Below are positions 26,025-36,376 of a stretch of 64,000 nt of DNA, in pieces. Origin of the DNA: Halobaculum halobium (lineage in GTDB: Archaea > Halobacteriota > Halobacteria > Halobacteriales > Haloferacaceae); NCBI RefSeq assembly GCF_030127145.1, contig NZ_CP126158.1, forward strand, positions 2,418,001-2,482,000, given 5' to 3'. A program made the translations under genes and the position numbers. The notes below the pieces were generated by a model. The model was not told where the DNA came from and did not search any database. It saw only the letters and a list, made by a program, of their open reading frames with translations. Within the stretch, counting starts at the first letter, position 1, and every line of letters starts with the position of its first letter.

Positions 26025-28275
26025 GCGGATGAGCAAGGTCTCGGTGACCGGGGCCAAGGCGTACATGGACCCGGTTGTCGAGTCGGTCCACGAACTGAAC
26101 CTCCTGCACGTCACCGAGTACGGCGGCGGCTGGGAGGGGTTCGTTCAGGGTAGCCCGCAGTCGGGTGCCGAGGACGCAGCCGACAAACTGGTCACCGTTC
26201 GCTCGCTGAAGTCGATGCTCGGCGTCGAGTCGGACGACGCGGGTCCGACCCGCGTGCTCGACGACGACGAGCTGACGGCCGAGCTCGAGGAGCTCCGCGA
26301 GGAGGTCAACGCGCTCGACGACCAGCGCGACGAGCTCCGCTCGCAGCTCCGCTCCGTCGAGGAGCGCATCGAGGCGATCGAGCCGTTCGCGGAGCTGGGC
26401 ATCGACCTCGACTTGCTCCAAGGGTACGACACCGTGCAGGTCGCCGTCGGCGAAGGCGACCGCGACACCGTCGAGCGCGCCGTCCTCGACGCATCGTCGC
26501 TCACCGAGTACCAGGTGTTCGGCGACGACGTGCTCGCTGTCTTCGCGCACCCCGAGCGCGACGCCGACGAGAACGCGCTCACCGACGCGCTGGTGAGCGC
26601 CGAGTTCGCTGTCATCGACGTGCCCGACGTCGAGGGCGACAGCGTCTCGCCGGAGTCGTACGTCGATGAGCTGGAGTCCGAGCGACGGTCGCTCGAGTCG
26701 GACCTCGAATCGATCGAGGCCGAGCTGGACTCGGTGCGGGCGGACGCGGCCGGGTTCCTGCTGGCCGCCGAAGAGAAGCTGGCCATCGAGGTGCAGAAGG
26801 CGCAGGCGCCGTTGTCGTACGCGACCACGAACAACGCGTTCGTCGCCGAGGGGTGGATCCCCACCGACCGCTACACCGCGTTCAAGTCGACGGTCCAGGA
26901 CGCCGTCGGCAGCCACGTCGAAGTCGAGGAGATCGAACGCGCCGCCTTCGGCGCCGACGGCGACGTGCAGGTCCGCGAGGACGTGCCGCCGGCCGTCGAG
27001 GACGCCGGCCCCGACGAGGGCGTCGAGGCGTCTGACGGCGACGAAGCCGAACAGCGACGCGCGGTCGCCGACGGCTCGGGCGGCTCGGTCGTCATGCGAA
27101 ACGACGACCCGCCGGTCGTGCAGGACAACCCCGGGCTCGTCTCGCCGTTCGAGGTGCTCGTGCAGGCGGTCGGGCGCCCGAACTACCGCGAGTTCGACCC
27201 GTCGGTTATCCTGTTTCTCACGTTCCCGGCGTTCTTCGGGTTCATGATCGGCGACCTGGGGTACGGGATCCTCTACGGCCTCATCGGCTACTACCTCTAT
27301 TCGAACTTCGACTCGCAGGCGTTCAAGTCCATGGGCGGCGTCACCATCGCGGCCGGTATCTTCACCGCGGTGTTCGGCGTCCTCTACGGCGAGTTCTTCG
27401 GGCTCCACGTCATCTCGACGTACTTCTGGGAGGGCGTGGTTGGCCTCAGTAGCGCCCCGATACACAAGGGGCTCCAGCCGGCCGACATCTACTGGGCGCA
27501 GGCGTGGCTGGTCGTCTCAGCGCTCGTCGCGCTCGTCCACCTCAACGTGGGGTACGTCTTCGGCTTCCTCGAGGAGCTGGAGTTCCACGGGCCGAAGGCG
27601 GCGATCACCGAGAAGGGCTCGTGGCTGCTGGGCATGAACGGCCTCTGGCTGCTCGTGTTCAGCCGGCTGGCCGCCGGCACCGCGCCCTCGTTCATCTACA
27701 CCGTCTTCGACGGCACCGGCGCGGCGCCAGAGGCGACCGGCGAGTACGCCAAGGCGGCGTTCGCGCTCGGGTTCAACGGCTTCCCGACCGTCGTCGGTTA
27801 CGTCGGCCTCGCAATGTTCCTCGTCGGTGCGCTCCTGCTGCTGCTGGGTGCGCCCGCCGAGCTGCTGGAGATCTTCGACGTGCTCGTGAACGTGCTGAGC
27901 TACACCCGGATCGCCGCGGTGCTGCTCGCCAAGGCGGGGATGGCGTTCGTCGTCAACCTCCTGTTCTTCGGCGTGTACGAGACCGAAGGCGAGTACCACT
28001 ACATGCTCACGCACGGCCCCGAGTACTACGCCGCCGAGTACGGCGCAGAGGCGATCCTGTTCCCCGGGCTCGCCCACGGCGGCGTGGCGGCGCTCGTCGG
28101 CGGACTGCTCATCCTGGTGATCGGGCACGTGCTCGTGCTCGCGCTGGGCGTGACGTCTGCCGGCCTGCAGGCCGTCCGTCTGGAGTACTACGAGTTCTTC
28201 TCGAAGTTCTTCGACGGCGGCGGCACCGAGTACGAGCCGTTCGGTCGCGTTCGCCGGTTCACCGCCGACGAGTAA
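26011..28275 (+). CDS. atpI: A-type ATP synthase membrane subunit I (a-subunit)
   Basis: The stator membrane subunit with the ion half-channels. The 754 residues have a soluble N-terminal half with long coiled coils (about 85-125 and 205-250, ELEELREEVNALDDQRDELR) and a C-terminal half with seven or eight helices from about residue 395. The conserved Arg that faces the rotor carboxylate is visible in VLSYTRIAAVLLAKAG (about 629-644). An acidic insert near residues 325-365 (DVPPAVEDAGPDEG...) is a haloarchaeal feature. The start at 26011 lies inside atpH, which fixes it by overlap. Confidence 0.92.
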   Translation: MLRPERMSKVSVTGAKAYMDPVVESVHELNLLHVTEYGGGWEGFVQGSPQSGAEDAADKLVTVRSLKSMLGVESDDAGPTRVLDDDELTAELEELREEVNALDDQRDELRSQLRSVEERIEAIEPFAELGIDLDLLQGYDTVQVAVGEGDRDTVERAVLDASSLTEYQVFGDDVLAVFAHPERDADENALTDALVSAEFAVIDVPDVEGDSVSPESYVDELESERRSLESDLESIEAELDSVRADAAGFLLAAEEKLAIEVQKAQAPLSYATTNNAFVAEGWIPTDRYTAFKSTVQDAVGSHVEVEEIERAAFGADGDVQVREDVPPAVEDAGPDEGVEASDGDEAEQRRAVADGSGGSVVMRNDDPPVVQDNPGLVSPFEVLVQAVGRPNYREFDPSVILFLTFPAFFGFMIGDLGYGILYGLIGYYLYSNFDSQAFKSMGGVTIAAGIFTAVFGVLYGEFFGLHVISTYFWEGVVGLSSAPIHKGLQPADIYWAQAWLVVSALVALVHLNVGYVFGFLEELEFHGPKAAITEKGSWLLGMNGLWLLVFSRLAAGTAPSFIYTVFDGTGAAPEATGEYAKAAFALGFNGFPTVVGYVGLAMFLVGALLLLLGAPAELLEIFDVLVNVLSYTRIAAVLLAKAGMAFVVNLLFFGVYETEGEYHYMLTHGPEYYAAEYGAEAILFPGLAHGGVAALVGGLLILVIGHVLVLALGVTSAGLQAVRLEYYEFFSKFFDGGGTEYEPFGRVRRFTADE

Positions 28276-28407
28276 GGTAGCTCGTCAGCTCGACACCGGC
28301 TCGGCTCGGCTTTTCGCGGCGATCGCCCGCAGTCGGATGCGGGTGACTCACACGAACAGCGACGCGTCACAGTCCCGTATTCGGGCGTCTCGTCGCTCGC
28401 TTTGGGA

Positions 28408-28417
28408 ACCTTTATGC
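28408..28417 (+). promoter_or_regulatory. Internal promoter before atpK
   Basis: ACCTTTATGC lies 58-67 bases before the atpK ATG, within a 199-base gap between atpI and atpK. A leader of about 35 bases is implied, holding a small hairpin TAGGC-AATCC-GCCTA (28451-28465) just before the start codon. Confidence 0.5.
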
Positions 28418-28474
28418 ACTCCACAGGTGCAACAACGACTTGTCCGGAGTTAGGCAATCCGCCTACCGAATACC

Positions 28475-28732
28475 ATGCTCGAAATCGCACCCGAAGTCGG
28501 CAACGTTGTACTGCAGGATGGATCCAGTTCCCCGGCCCTCACCGCCAACGCGGCAGCGGCGCTCGCGGTTGGCCTCGCCGCATTCGGTGCGGGCTACGCC
28601 GAACGCGGTATCGGTTCGGCCGCCATCGGCGCCGTCGCCGAGGACGAGGACCTGTTCGTGTCCGGGCTGATCTTCACGGTCCTCCCGGAGACACTCGTCA
28701 TTCTCGCACTGGTCACCATCTTCCTGGTCTAA
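28475..28732 (+). CDS. atpK: A-type ATP synthase rotor subunit K (c-ring)
   Basis: The 85-residue proteolipid forms the ion-carrying rotor ring. It has two hydrophobic helices (about 23-48 and 60-85) joined by a polar loop with EDEDLF, and the ion-binding Glu in the second helix (FTVLPETLVILAL). The Ala/Gly-rich first helix (ALAVGLAAFGAGYAERGIGS) is typical. Only one hairpin is present, so it is a standard c-subunit and not a fused multimer. The separate promoter candidate before it fits the need for many copies per complex. Confidence 0.95.
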   Translation: MLEIAPEVGNVVLQDGSSSPALTANAAAALAVGLAAFGAGYAERGIGSAAIGAVAEDEDLFVSGLIFTVLPETLVILALVTIFLV

Positions 28733-28752
28733 ACCGCTTCCTCCCTTTCATC

Positions 28753-29337
28753 ATGAGTTTGGAGACTGTCGTCGAAGACATCCGTGACGAAGCCCGCGCG
28801 CGTGCGGAGGACATCCGCGAAGAGGGCGAGGAGCGCGCCGGGGAGATCGTCTCGGAGGCCGAGGAGGAGGCCGAACGAATCGTCCAGGAACGAGAACAGC
28901 AGGTCGAACGGCAGATCGAACAGGAGCGCGAGCAGACGCTCTCGGCGGCGAAGCTGGAGGCGAAACAGCAGCGACTCGAGGCGCGCCGCGACGTGCTCAC
29001 CGACGTGCGCGAGCAGACCGAGGCGGCTATCGCCGACCTCGAAGCCGAGCAACGCGAAGAGCTGACCCGCGCGCTGCTCGACGCTGCCGCCCCCGAGTTC
29101 GACGACGGCGAGTCGGTCTCCGTCTACGGCAGCGCCGACGACGAAGACCTGCTGACGGACGTCCTCGCGGACTACGATGGCTGGTCGTTCGCCGGCGAGC
29201 GCGATTGCCTCGGCGGCGTCGTCGTCGAGAGCGAGGAGTCCCGCGTCCGTGTGAACAACACGTTCGACTCGGTTCTCGAGGTGGTCTGGGAGGACAACCT
29301 CAAGGAGCTGAGCGACCGACTGTTCGACGATGAGTAG
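28753..29337 (+). CDS. atpE: A-type ATP synthase subunit E
   Basis: The second peripheral-stalk subunit, pairing with subunit H. The 194 residues begin with a long charged coiled coil (about 1-100, DIRDEARARAEDIREEGEER) and end in a globular domain (about 105-194) with GGVVVESEESRVRVNNTFDS, the conserved C-terminal head that caps the A3B3 hexamer. It starts 20 bases after atpK and its stop overlaps the atpC start by eight bases. Confidence 0.92.
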   Translation: MSLETVVEDIRDEARARAEDIREEGEERAGEIVSEAEEEAERIVQEREQQVERQIEQEREQTLSAAKLEAKQQRLEARRDVLTDVREQTEAAIADLEAEQREELTRALLDAAAPEFDDGESVSVYGSADDEDLLTDVLADYDGWSFAGERDCLGGVVVESEESRVRVNNTFDSVLEVVWEDNLKELSDRLFDDE

Positions 29338-30382
29338 CCGCGCCGGATCGTCGAACCCCGAGTACGTCAACGCCCGCGTCCGATCGCGGCGGGCGTCGCT
29401 GTTCGAGGAGGACGACTACCGGAAGCTGGTCAGGATGAGCCCGGCGGAGATTGCCCGGTTCATGGAGGAATCGCCGGCGTACGAGAGCGAGATCAACGCG
29501 CTCGGGTCGCGGTTCTCGGGCGTCGACCTCATCGAGTACGCGCTGAACGCGAGCCTCGCCGAGGACTTCGAGGACATCCTTCACTGGTGTGAGGGGACGC
29601 TGTACGGGCACGTCGCCCGCTACCTCCGCAAGTTCGACGCGTGGAACGTGAAGACCGTTCTGCGGGGCATCTACGCCGACACCGAGCGCGAGGCCGTCGC
29701 CGACGACCTCATCCGCGCTGGGGAGTTCAACGACCGGCTGCTCGACCGGCTGCTCGACGTGGGCAGCATCGAGGAGGCGGTCGAGGCGCTGTCGTCGACG
29801 GTGTTCGGCGACGCGCTCGCGGACGCCCTCGACGACTACGAGTCGGAGGGTGTGCTGGTGCCGCTGGAGAACGCGGTCGACCGCGCGTACTACGATCTGC
29901 TGCGGACCGACGACCTCTCCGGCGAGGCGCTGTCGGAGTACCGCGAGTTCCTCGAGGCGGAGGTCGACTTCCGTAATGCGATCAACGCGCTGCGGCTGTC
30001 GCGCTCGGGCGCAGACCTCGACCCCTCGGAGTACTTCATCGAGGGCGGCGTCCTGTTCTCGGCAGGCGAGCTCCAACAGCTGGCGTCCAACACCGACGAG
30101 CTGACCGCCCGAATCCGCGAGTCGCGGTACGGCGACCAGCTCTCGGACGCGCTGGCGGAACTCGAGGACGCCGAGAGCCTCATCGGGTTCGAGCACGCGC
30201 TGGAGGCGGCGCTGTTGAAGTACGCCGACTCGCTCGGGCTGGTCCACCCGCTGTCGGTGACCCCCATCGTGTCGTACGTGCTCGCGAAAGAGCGCGAGGT
30301 CGACAACATCCGCGCCATCGCGCGCGGGAAGGAGGCCGGCCTCAGCCCAGAGGAGATCGAATCCGAACTGGTGATCCTATGA
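29330..30382 (+). CDS. atpC: A-type ATP synthase subunit C (central stalk socket)
   Basis: Funnel-shaped subunit that joins the central shaft to the K ring, homologous to V-ATPase subunit d. The 350 residues are almost all helical in three similar bundles. Family segments are YVNARVRSRRASLF near the start and NVKTVLRGIYAD (about 104-115). The C-terminal part ends with VSYVLAKEREVDNIRAIARG (about 318-337). It overlaps atpE by eight bases and atpF by four. Confidence 0.93.
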   Translation: MSSRAGSSNPEYVNARVRSRRASLFEEDDYRKLVRMSPAEIARFMEESPAYESEINALGSRFSGVDLIEYALNASLAEDFEDILHWCEGTLYGHVARYLRKFDAWNVKTVLRGIYADTEREAVADDLIRAGEFNDRLLDRLLDVGSIEEAVEALSSTVFGDALADALDDYESEGVLVPLENAVDRAYYDLLRTDDLSGEALSEYREFLEAEVDFRNAINALRLSRSGADLDPSEYFIEGGVLFSAGELQQLASNTDELTARIRESRYGDQLSDALAELEDAESLIGFEHALEAALLKYADSLGLVHPLSVTPIVSYVLAKEREVDNIRAIARGKEAGLSPEEIESELVIL

Positions 30383-30702
30383 GTCAGGAGATCGCGGTAA
30401 TCGGCAGTCCCGAGTTCACCACCGGCTTCCGACTCGCCGGCGTCCGCAAGTGCGAGAACGTCCCCGAAGCCGAGAAAGACGACCGCCTCGACGAGGCGGT
30501 CGAGGGGACGCTCGCGGACGAGGACGTCGGCATCGTGGTGATGCGCGACGAGGACCTCGACCACCTCTCGCGGACCGTCCGCAGGGACGTCGAGGGGAGC
30601 GTGGAACCGGTACTGGTCACGCTCGGCGGCGGCGCCGGGAGCGGCCTACGCGAACAGATCAAGCGAGCCATCGGGATCGACCTGATGGACGAGGACGAGT
30701 GA
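30379..30702 (+). CDS. atpF: A-type ATP synthase subunit F
   Basis: Small central-stalk subunit that binds the D subunit and helps regulate rotation. The 107 residues fold as an alpha/beta domain beginning [20 protein letters not shown], with the [13 protein letters not shown] strand-loop at about 48-60, and a flexible C-terminal helix ([17 protein letters not shown]). It is tightly placed: four-base overlap with atpC and four bases before the atpA start. Confidence 0.93.
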   Translation: MSQEIAVIGSPEFTTGFRLAGVRKCENVPEAEKDDRLDEAVEGTLADEDVGIVVMRDEDLDHLSRTVRRDVEGSVEPVLVTLGGGAGSGLREQIKRAIGIDLMDEDE

Positions 30703-30706
30703 ACAC

Positions 30707-32470
30707 ATGAGTCAGGCAAGCGAATCCGAGACGACCGAAGGAACCGGACGCATCAAGAGCGTGAGCGGCCCGGTCGTGAAAGCCGTCGACCTCGACGCCC
30801 GGATGAACGACGTCGTCTACGTTGGCGACGAAGGGCTGATGGGCGAAGTCATCGAGATCGAAGGCGACGTCACGACCATTCAGGTGTACGAGGAGACCTC
30901 CGGGGTCGCCCCCCGAGAGCCCGTCGAGAACACGGGCGAACCCCTCTCCGTGGACCTGGGGCCGGGAATGCTGGACGCCATCTACGACGGCGTCCAGCGC
31001 CCGCTCGACGTGCTGGAAGAGAAGATGGACAGCGCGTTTCTCGACCGCGGGGTCGACGCGCCCGGCATCGACCTGGAGAAGAAGTGGGAGTTCACTCCCG
31101 AGGTCGAGGTCGGCGACAGCGTCGAGGCCGGCGACATCGTCGGCGTCGTGCCCGAGACGGTCACCATCGACCACAAGGTCATGGTGCCGCCGGGCTACGA
31201 GGGCGGCGTCGTCGAGAGCGTCGAGGAGGGCGAGTTCACCGTGGACGAGCCGATCGTCACGCTCGAGAACGGCGAGGAGGTCACGATGCACCAGGAGTGG
31301 CCGGTCCGCGAGAAGCGACCGACTATCGAGAAGCGAACGCCCCGCGAGCCGCTCGTGTCGGGCCAGCGCATCCTCGACGGCCTCTTCCCGATCGCCAAGG
31401 GCGGTACCGCGGCGATTCCTGGGCCGTTCGGCTCCGGGAAGACGGTTACTCAGCACAGCCTCGCCAAGTTCGCCGACGCCGACATCGTCGTCTACGTCGG
31501 CTGCGGCGAGCGCGGCAACGAGATGACCGAGGTCATCGAGGACTTCCCCGAACTGGAGGACCCGAAGAACGGGAACTCCTTGATGGCCCGCACCTCACTC
31601 ATCGCGAACACCTCGAACATGCCCGTCGCCGCCCGCGAGTCGTGCGTGTACACCGGCATCACCATCGCCGAGTACTACCGCGACATGGGGTACGACGTGG
31701 CGCTGATGGCCGACTCCACCTCGCGGTGGGCGGAGGCCATGCGCGAGATCTCCTCCCGGCTGGAGGAGATGCCGGGCGAGGAGGGGTACCCCGCGTACCT
31801 CGCCGCCCGCCTGGCAGAGTTCTACGAGCGCGCCGGCTACTTCGAGAACCTCAACGGCACCGAGGGATCGGTCTCAGCGATCGGCGCGGTCAGCCCGCCC
31901 GGGGGCGACTTCTCCGAGCCGGTCACGCAGAACACGCTCCGCATCGTGAAGACGTTCTGGGCGCTGGACGCCGACCTCGCCGAGCGCCGGCACTTCCCGG
32001 CGATCAACTGGAACGAGTCGTACTCGCTGTACCAGGACCAGCTCGACCCGTGGTTCAAGGAGAACGTCGCGGAGGACTGGGCCGAGCGGCGGCAGTGGGC
32101 CGTCGACACGCTCGACGAGGAGGGCGAACTCCAGGAGATCGTCCAGCTCGTCGGGAAGGACGCCCTGCCGGAGGACCAGCGGCTCATCCTCGACGTGGCG
32201 CGGTACCTGCGTGAGGGCTACCTCCAGCAGAACGCCTTCATCGACGTGGACATGTACTGTCCGCCCGAGAAGACGTACGCGATCCTCACGACGATCCAGA
32301 CGTACAACGACGAGGCGTTCGACGCGCTCGACGCGGGCGTCCCCATCGAGGACATCACTGCCATCGACGCGGCGCCGAAGCTCAACCGGATCGCCACCCA
32401 GGAGGACTGGGAGGCGTTCGTCGAGGAACTGAAAGCGGAGATCACCGAGCAGATCCGTTCGCTCTACTGA
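30707..32470 (+). CDS. atpA: A-type ATP synthase catalytic subunit A
   Basis: The nucleotide-hydrolysing and -synthesising subunit, three copies per complex. The 587 residues have the N-terminal barrel (about 12-75), the V/A-type specific insert (about 110-190), and a catalytic core with the P-loop [12 protein letters not shown] (about 238-249), [12 protein letters not shown] with the catalytic Glu, and [20 protein letters not shown] (about 334-353). No intein interrupts the P-loop, unlike some archaeal AtpA genes. It is followed by atpB after three bases. Confidence 0.97.
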   Translation: MSQASESETTEGTGRIKSVSGPVVKAVDLDARMNDVVYVGDEGLMGEVIEIEGDVTTIQVYEETSGVAPREPVENTGEPLSVDLGPGMLDAIYDGVQRPLDVLEEKMDSAFLDRGVDAPGIDLEKKWEFTPEVEVGDSVEAGDIVGVVPETVTIDHKVMVPPGYEGGVVESVEEGEFTVDEPIVTLENGEEVTMHQEWPVREKRPTIEKRTPREPLVSGQRILDGLFPIAKGGTAAIPGPFGSGKTVTQHSLAKFADADIVVYVGCGERGNEMTEVIEDFPELEDPKNGNSLMARTSLIANTSNMPVAARESCVYTGITIAEYYRDMGYDVALMADSTSRWAEAMREISSRLEEMPGEEGYPAYLAARLAEFYERAGYFENLNGTEGSVSAIGAVSPPGGDFSEPVTQNTLRIVKTFWALDADLAERRHFPAINWNESYSLYQDQLDPWFKENVAEDWAERRQWAVDTLDEEGELQEIVQLVGKDALPEDQRLILDVARYLREGYLQQNAFIDVDMYCPPEKTYAILTTIQTYNDEAFDALDAGVPIEDITAIDAAPKLNRIATQEDWEAFVEELKAEITEQIRSLY

Positions 32471-32473
32471 ACA

Positions 32474-33904
32474 ATGAAAGAGTATCAGACAATCACGGAA
32501 GTCAGCGGCCCGCTGGTGTTCGCCGAGGTCGACGAGCCCATCGGCTACGACGAGATGGTCGAGATCGAGACGCCGAGCGGCGAGACGAAGCGCGGCCAGG
32601 TCCTCGAAAGCGAGGACGGCATCGTCGCGATCCAGGTGTTCGAGGGAACGACCGGTATCGACCGCAACGCCTCGGTCCGGTTCCTGGGCGAGACGCTGAA
32701 GATGCCCGTCACCGAGGACCTCCTCGGTCGGGTGATGGACGGCTCCGGCAACCCGATCGACGGCGGCCCGGAGATCGTGCCGGACGAACGACGCGACATC
32801 GTCGGCGCCGCGATCAACCCGTACAGTCGGGAGTACCCCGAGGACTTCATTCAGACGGGCGTCTCGGCGATCGACGGGATGAACACGCTCGTGCGCGGCC
32901 AGAAGCTCCCGATCTTCTCGGGCTCGGGTCTGCCACACAACGACCTCGCGCTCCAGATCGCCCGCCAGGCGACCGTTCCGGAGGAAGCGGGCGAGGGCGA
33001 CGACGACGAGTCGGAGTTCGCGGTGATCTTCGGCGCGATGGGCATCACGCAGGAGGAGGCCAACGAGTTCATGCAAGACTTCGAGCGCACCGGGGCACTG
33101 GAGCGCTCGGTCGTCTTCATGAACCTCGCGGACGACCCCGCCGTCGAGCGGACGGTCACGCCGCGGCTGGCCCTGACGACCGCCGAGTACCTCGCGTTCG
33201 ACAAGGGGTACCACGTGCTCGTCGTCCTGACGGACATGACCAACTACTGTGAGGCGCTCCGGGAGATCGGCGCCGCCCGCGAGGAGGTGCCCGGCCGGCG
33301 TGGCTACCCCGGATACATGTACACCGACCTGGCGCAGCTGTACGAGCGCGCGGGTCGTCTCAAGGACCGCGAGGGCTCGGTTACCCAGATCCCGATCCTC
33401 ACGATGCCGGGCGACGACGACACGCACCCGATCCCCGACCTGACCGGGTACATCACCGAGGGGCAGATCATGATGGACCGCCCGCTGCACAGTCAGGGCA
33501 TCGAGCCGCCGGTGAACGTCCTGCCCAGCCTGTCGCGGCTGATGGACGACGGTATCGGCGAGGGCCTCACCCGCGCCGACCACGCCGACGTGTCCGACCA
33601 GATGTACGCGGCGTACGCGGAAGGTGAGGACCTCCGTGACCTCGTGAACATCGTCGGCCGCGAGGCGCTCTCCGAGCGCGACAACAAGTACCTCGACTTC
33701 GCGGACGCCTTCGAGGAGCGATTCGTCCAGCAGGGATTCGACACCAATCGGACGATCGACGAGACGATCGAGCTCGGTTGGGACCTGCTGTCGACGCTGC
33801 CGAAGACGGAGCTCAACCGCGTCGACGAGGACCTCATCGAGGAGCACTACCGCGAGGACACGGCCGCGACGGACGCCGAGGCAGAGGAAGTCTCCGCGGA
33901 CTGA
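32474..33904 (+). CDS. atpB: A-type ATP synthase regulatory subunit B
   Basis: The noncatalytic partner of AtpA in the A3B3 hexamer. The 476 residues have no true P-loop: the matching segment reads [20 protein letters not shown] (about 152-171), as expected for B subunits. [20 protein letters not shown] and [20 protein letters not shown] are further family marks. The tail after about 455 is short and acidic. A 201-base gap with its own TATA candidate separates it from atpD. Confidence 0.97.
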   Translation: MKEYQTITEVSGPLVFAEVDEPIGYDEMVEIETPSGETKRGQVLESEDGIVAIQVFEGTTGIDRNASVRFLGETLKMPVTEDLLGRVMDGSGNPIDGGPEIVPDERRDIVGAAINPYSREYPEDFIQTGVSAIDGMNTLVRGQKLPIFSGSGLPHNDLALQIARQATVPEEAGEGDDDESEFAVIFGAMGITQEEANEFMQDFERTGALERSVVFMNLADDPAVERTVTPRLALTTAEYLAFDKGYHVLVVLTDMTNYCEALREIGAAREEVPGRRGYPGYMYTDLAQLYERAGRLKDREGSVTQIPILTMPGDDDTHPIPDLTGYITEGQIMMDRPLHSQGIEPPVNVLPSLSRLMDDGIGEGLTRADHADVSDQMYAAYAEGEDLRDLVNIVGREALSERDNKYLDFADAFEERFVQQGFDTNRTIDETIELGWDLLSTLPKTELNRVDEDLIEEHYREDTAATDAEAEEVSAD

Positions 33905-34068
33905 GCGTCGCGAACCCCTTCGAACCGCTTCTTTCGACCGCTCGTCGTCGAGTGACGACGTCGGCGGCGCCTCGTCGTCGACGAACGTGGCGAGCGGGGA
34001 GGACGGCACGTGTGCAGTCGCGGTCGCGGCCGGCCAAACCGCGCCCCGCTTCGCCCCCGACTAACAAG

Positions 34069-34076
34069 GATTAACA
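34069..34076 (+). promoter_or_regulatory. Internal promoter before atpD
   Basis: GATTAACA lies about 33 bases before the atpD ATG, in the gap after atpB. It may add to readthrough from the main operon promoter. Confidence 0.4.
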
Positions 34077-34105
34077 CCCTCGCCGCGCAACTTCCCTCCA
34101 AGACT

Positions 34106-34807
34106 ATGGCGGAGGACGTCAAGCCGACCCGAAAGAACCTCATGGAGATCGAGGACCGCATCGACCTCTCCGAGCGGGGCCACGACACGCTCGAACAGAA
34201 GCGCGACGGGCTCATCATGGAGTTCATGGACATCCTCGACCAGGCGCAGGACGTCCGCGACAAACTGGAGACCGACTACGATACGGCCCAAGACAAGATC
34301 AACAAGGCGCGCGCGATGGAGGGAGACGTCGCCGTCCGCGGCGCGGCCGCGGCGCTGAAGGAACACCCGGAGATCACGACCCAGTCGAAGAACATCATGG
34401 GCGTGGTCGTCCCGCAGATCGAGTCATCGAAGGTGCGGAAAGACCTCGACGAGCGCGGGTACGGGGTCCTCGGTTCCTCCGCGCGCATCGACGAGGCCGC
34501 CGACGCCTACGAGGAGCTCCTGGAGTCGATCATCCTCGCCGCAGAGGTCGAAACGGCGATGAAAAAGATGCTCAAGGAGATCGAGACGACCAAGCGCCGC
34601 GTCAACGCGCTGGAGTTCAAGCTCCTGCCCGAACTCAACGAGAACAAAGAGTACATCGAACAGAAGCTCGAGGAGCAAGAGCGCGAGGAGATCTTCCGCC
34701 TCAAGAAGATCAAGGCCAAGAAAGAAGAAGAGGAGAAGGCCGAGGAGGCCGCCGCGAAGGCCGAAGCCGAGGCGCTGGAAGCCGGCGTCGCCGAGAGCGA
34801 CGACTGA
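34106..34807 (+). CDS. atpD: A-type ATP synthase subunit D (central shaft)
   Basis: The rotating coiled-coil shaft inside the A3B3 hexamer. The 233 residues have two long helices (about 8-80 and 125-215) with an intervening domain containing [20 protein letters not shown]. The conserved C-terminal helix includes [20 protein letters not shown] (about 170-189) and then a Lys/Glu-rich tail. The ATG at 34106 fits the usual N-terminus ('[10 protein letters not shown]'). It closes the nine-gene cluster. Confidence 0.95.
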   Translation: MAEDVKPTRKNLMEIEDRIDLSERGHDTLEQKRDGLIMEFMDILDQAQDVRDKLETDYDTAQDKINKARAMEGDVAVRGAAAALKEHPEITTQSKNIMGVVVPQIESSKVRKDLDERGYGVLGSSARIDEAADAYEELLESIILAAEVETAMKKMLKEIETTKRRVNALEFKLLPELNENKEYIEQKLEEQEREEIFRLKKIKAKKEEEEKAEEAAAKAEAEALEAGVAESDD

Positions 34808-34938
34808 TCGGATCGCGGCCCTCACGACCGGTCGATGCGCTGCTCGTTCGCGTTCGAGATCGCTTTCTCCGGTTCCCGCGTGGTCCGTTCGGCAGCGACT
34901 GCCACCGCTCGGGTCGCGCCGACCGTCCTTCCCCGGTG

Positions 34939-34947
34939 TTTATGAAA
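34939..34947 (+). promoter_or_regulatory. TATA element for the DUF6276-type gene
   Basis: TTTATGAAA is centred about 26 bases before the ATG at 34968, giving a leaderless start. Confidence 0.55.
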
Positions 34948-34967
34948 CGACGGTCGCCACGCGTCGT

Positions 34968-35378
34968 ATGAACTGTCCCCACTGTGACTCCGCTGTCGTC
35001 GCGTTCGCGATCCCGGCGGATCTGCGCGAGTACGCCGCCGGCGACGCGGCGGCGAGCATCTGTCCGAACTGCCTCACCGTCGAGTCGGCTGCGGCGGCGG
35101 CGGCCGAGGACGACCCGGCGTTCTCCCGAGTCCACGAGTCGTTCCCGAGCGGCGACGGCGGCGCCGCGTTCGCGCTGTTGGTCGCCACGCTCCCGTCGAT
35201 CGCGTTGCGCAAGGCCGACGCGCGGGCGATCCGCGAGCGCGCCGAGCGCGAGGGCGTGGACACCGCCCTCGCGTTCGACCGGCTCGTCGACGCCGTCCAC
35301 GACGCCGAAGTCGCGCCCGCGTTCGACCTCGAACGGCGGGTTCGACAACTGGACTCGCTGCTGGACCCTTCCGAGTGA
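34968..35378 (+). CDS. Small zinc-ribbon protein, DUF6276-like
   Basis: The 136 residues start with a zinc ribbon formed by CPHC (about 3-6) and CPNC (about 35-38), followed by a helical domain rich in Ala and Glu. The gene's product resembles the haloarchaeal DUF6276 family, whose role is unknown. Cytoplasmic location is likely because no membrane helix is present. It lies alone between atpD and the EamA transporter with a strong TATA element. Confidence 0.65.
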   Translation: MNCPHCDSAVVAFAIPADLREYAAGDAAASICPNCLTVESAAAAAAEDDPAFSRVHESFPSGDGGAAFALLVATLPSIALRKADARAIRERAEREGVDTALAFDRLVDAVHDAEVAPAFDLERRVRQLDSLLDPSE

Positions 35379-35436
35379 GCCGGGCGGAACGGCAAGACGT
35401 ATCCCGGCGGTCGGCCTCCGACCCCGACGGGGACTG

Positions 35437-36321
35437 ATGGACAGAGACACGACCGGCAGCCTTCTCGTGCTCGCGTCGGCGGCCGCCTTCGGCACGCTCG
35501 GCGTGCTCGGGGAGGCGGCATTCCGCGCGGGCCTGTCCGTGCCGTCCGCGCTCGCGTTGCGCTTTGCGGTCGGGTCGGTCGTCGTCTGGGTCGGGGTGCT
35601 CGGCTACCGCGCGCTGACCGGCGGCGGTCCAGCCCTCGGCTTGCCGACGCGGGAGACCCTCACTGCGGTCGCGCTCGGCGCGGTCGGCTACGCGGGCGTC
35701 AGCTACGGATTCTTTGTCGGTGTCGAGCGCATGAGCGCCGGGCTCGCGGCCGTGCTCTTGTACACGTACCCGCTGTTCGTCGTCGCGCTCGCGGCGACGT
35801 TTCTCGACGAGCGCGTGGGAATCAGGACCGCCGTCGCCGCAGGGCTGACACTCAGCGGCGTCGCACTCATCTCCTGGACCGGCGCGAGCGCGTTCGACCC
35901 CGTCGGCGCGGTCGCGACGGTCGCGGCTGCGGGGCTGTACGCGGCGTACATCGTTGTCTCGCGGGTCACACTGGAGTCTGCCGACGAACGCGTGCTCACC
36001 GCCTACGTCGCTCCGGCCGCGGCCGTGTCGCTGGCGATCGTGGCCGCACTCACCGACGCGGTCACGCTCCCGACGACCGCAGCCGGGTGGGGCGCGGTGG
36101 TCGCGCTCGGCGTCGTCGCGACTGCGTTCGCGATGTTCGCGTTCTTCGCCGGACTGGCGCGCGTTGGCGCCGGCCGGGCGGGAGTTCTCTCGACGGCGGA
36201 GCCGACGGTCGCCGTCGCCCTCGGGGCCGCGTTCCTCGGCGAGTCCGTGACGCCCGCGATGCTCGCGGGAGGCGCACTCGTGGTTGTCGGCGTCGTGGTG
36301 GTCCAGACGGCCGACGAGTGA
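35437..36321 (+). CDS. EamA/DMT-superfamily transporter
   Basis: The 294-residue protein has ten hydrophobic helices made of two five-helix EamA repeats (about 8-140 and 150-290). Features include AAAFGTLGVLGEAAFRAGLS in helix 1, LLYTYPLFVVALAATFLDER at the end of the first repeat and the matching LSTAEPTVAVALGAAFLGES at the end of the second. The family exports or imports small metabolites and amino acids; the substrate is unknown. It starts 58 bases after the zinc-ribbon gene and converges on prf1. Confidence 0.87.
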   Translation: MDRDTTGSLLVLASAAAFGTLGVLGEAAFRAGLSVPSALALRFAVGSVVVWVGVLGYRALTGGGPALGLPTRETLTAVALGAVGYAGVSYGFFVGVERMSAGLAAVLLYTYPLFVVALAATFLDERVGIRTAVAAGLTLSGVALISWTGASAFDPVGAVATVAAAGLYAAYIVVSRVTLESADERVLTAYVAPAAAVSLAIVAALTDAVTLPTTAAGWGAVVALGVVATAFAMFAFFAGLARVGAGRAGVLSTAEPTVAVALGAAFLGESVTPAMLAGGALVVVGVVVVQTADE

Positions 36322-36376
36322 CGCCGGCGGGGAGGAAGCGAGGGCCGTCGACAAACGAGACGGTGCGGCAGAAGCG

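Noticed and set aside
31400-31460. Possible intein in atpA, known from several archaea at the P-loop.
   Set aside because: The P-loop GPFGSGKT is uninterrupted and the protein has normal length.
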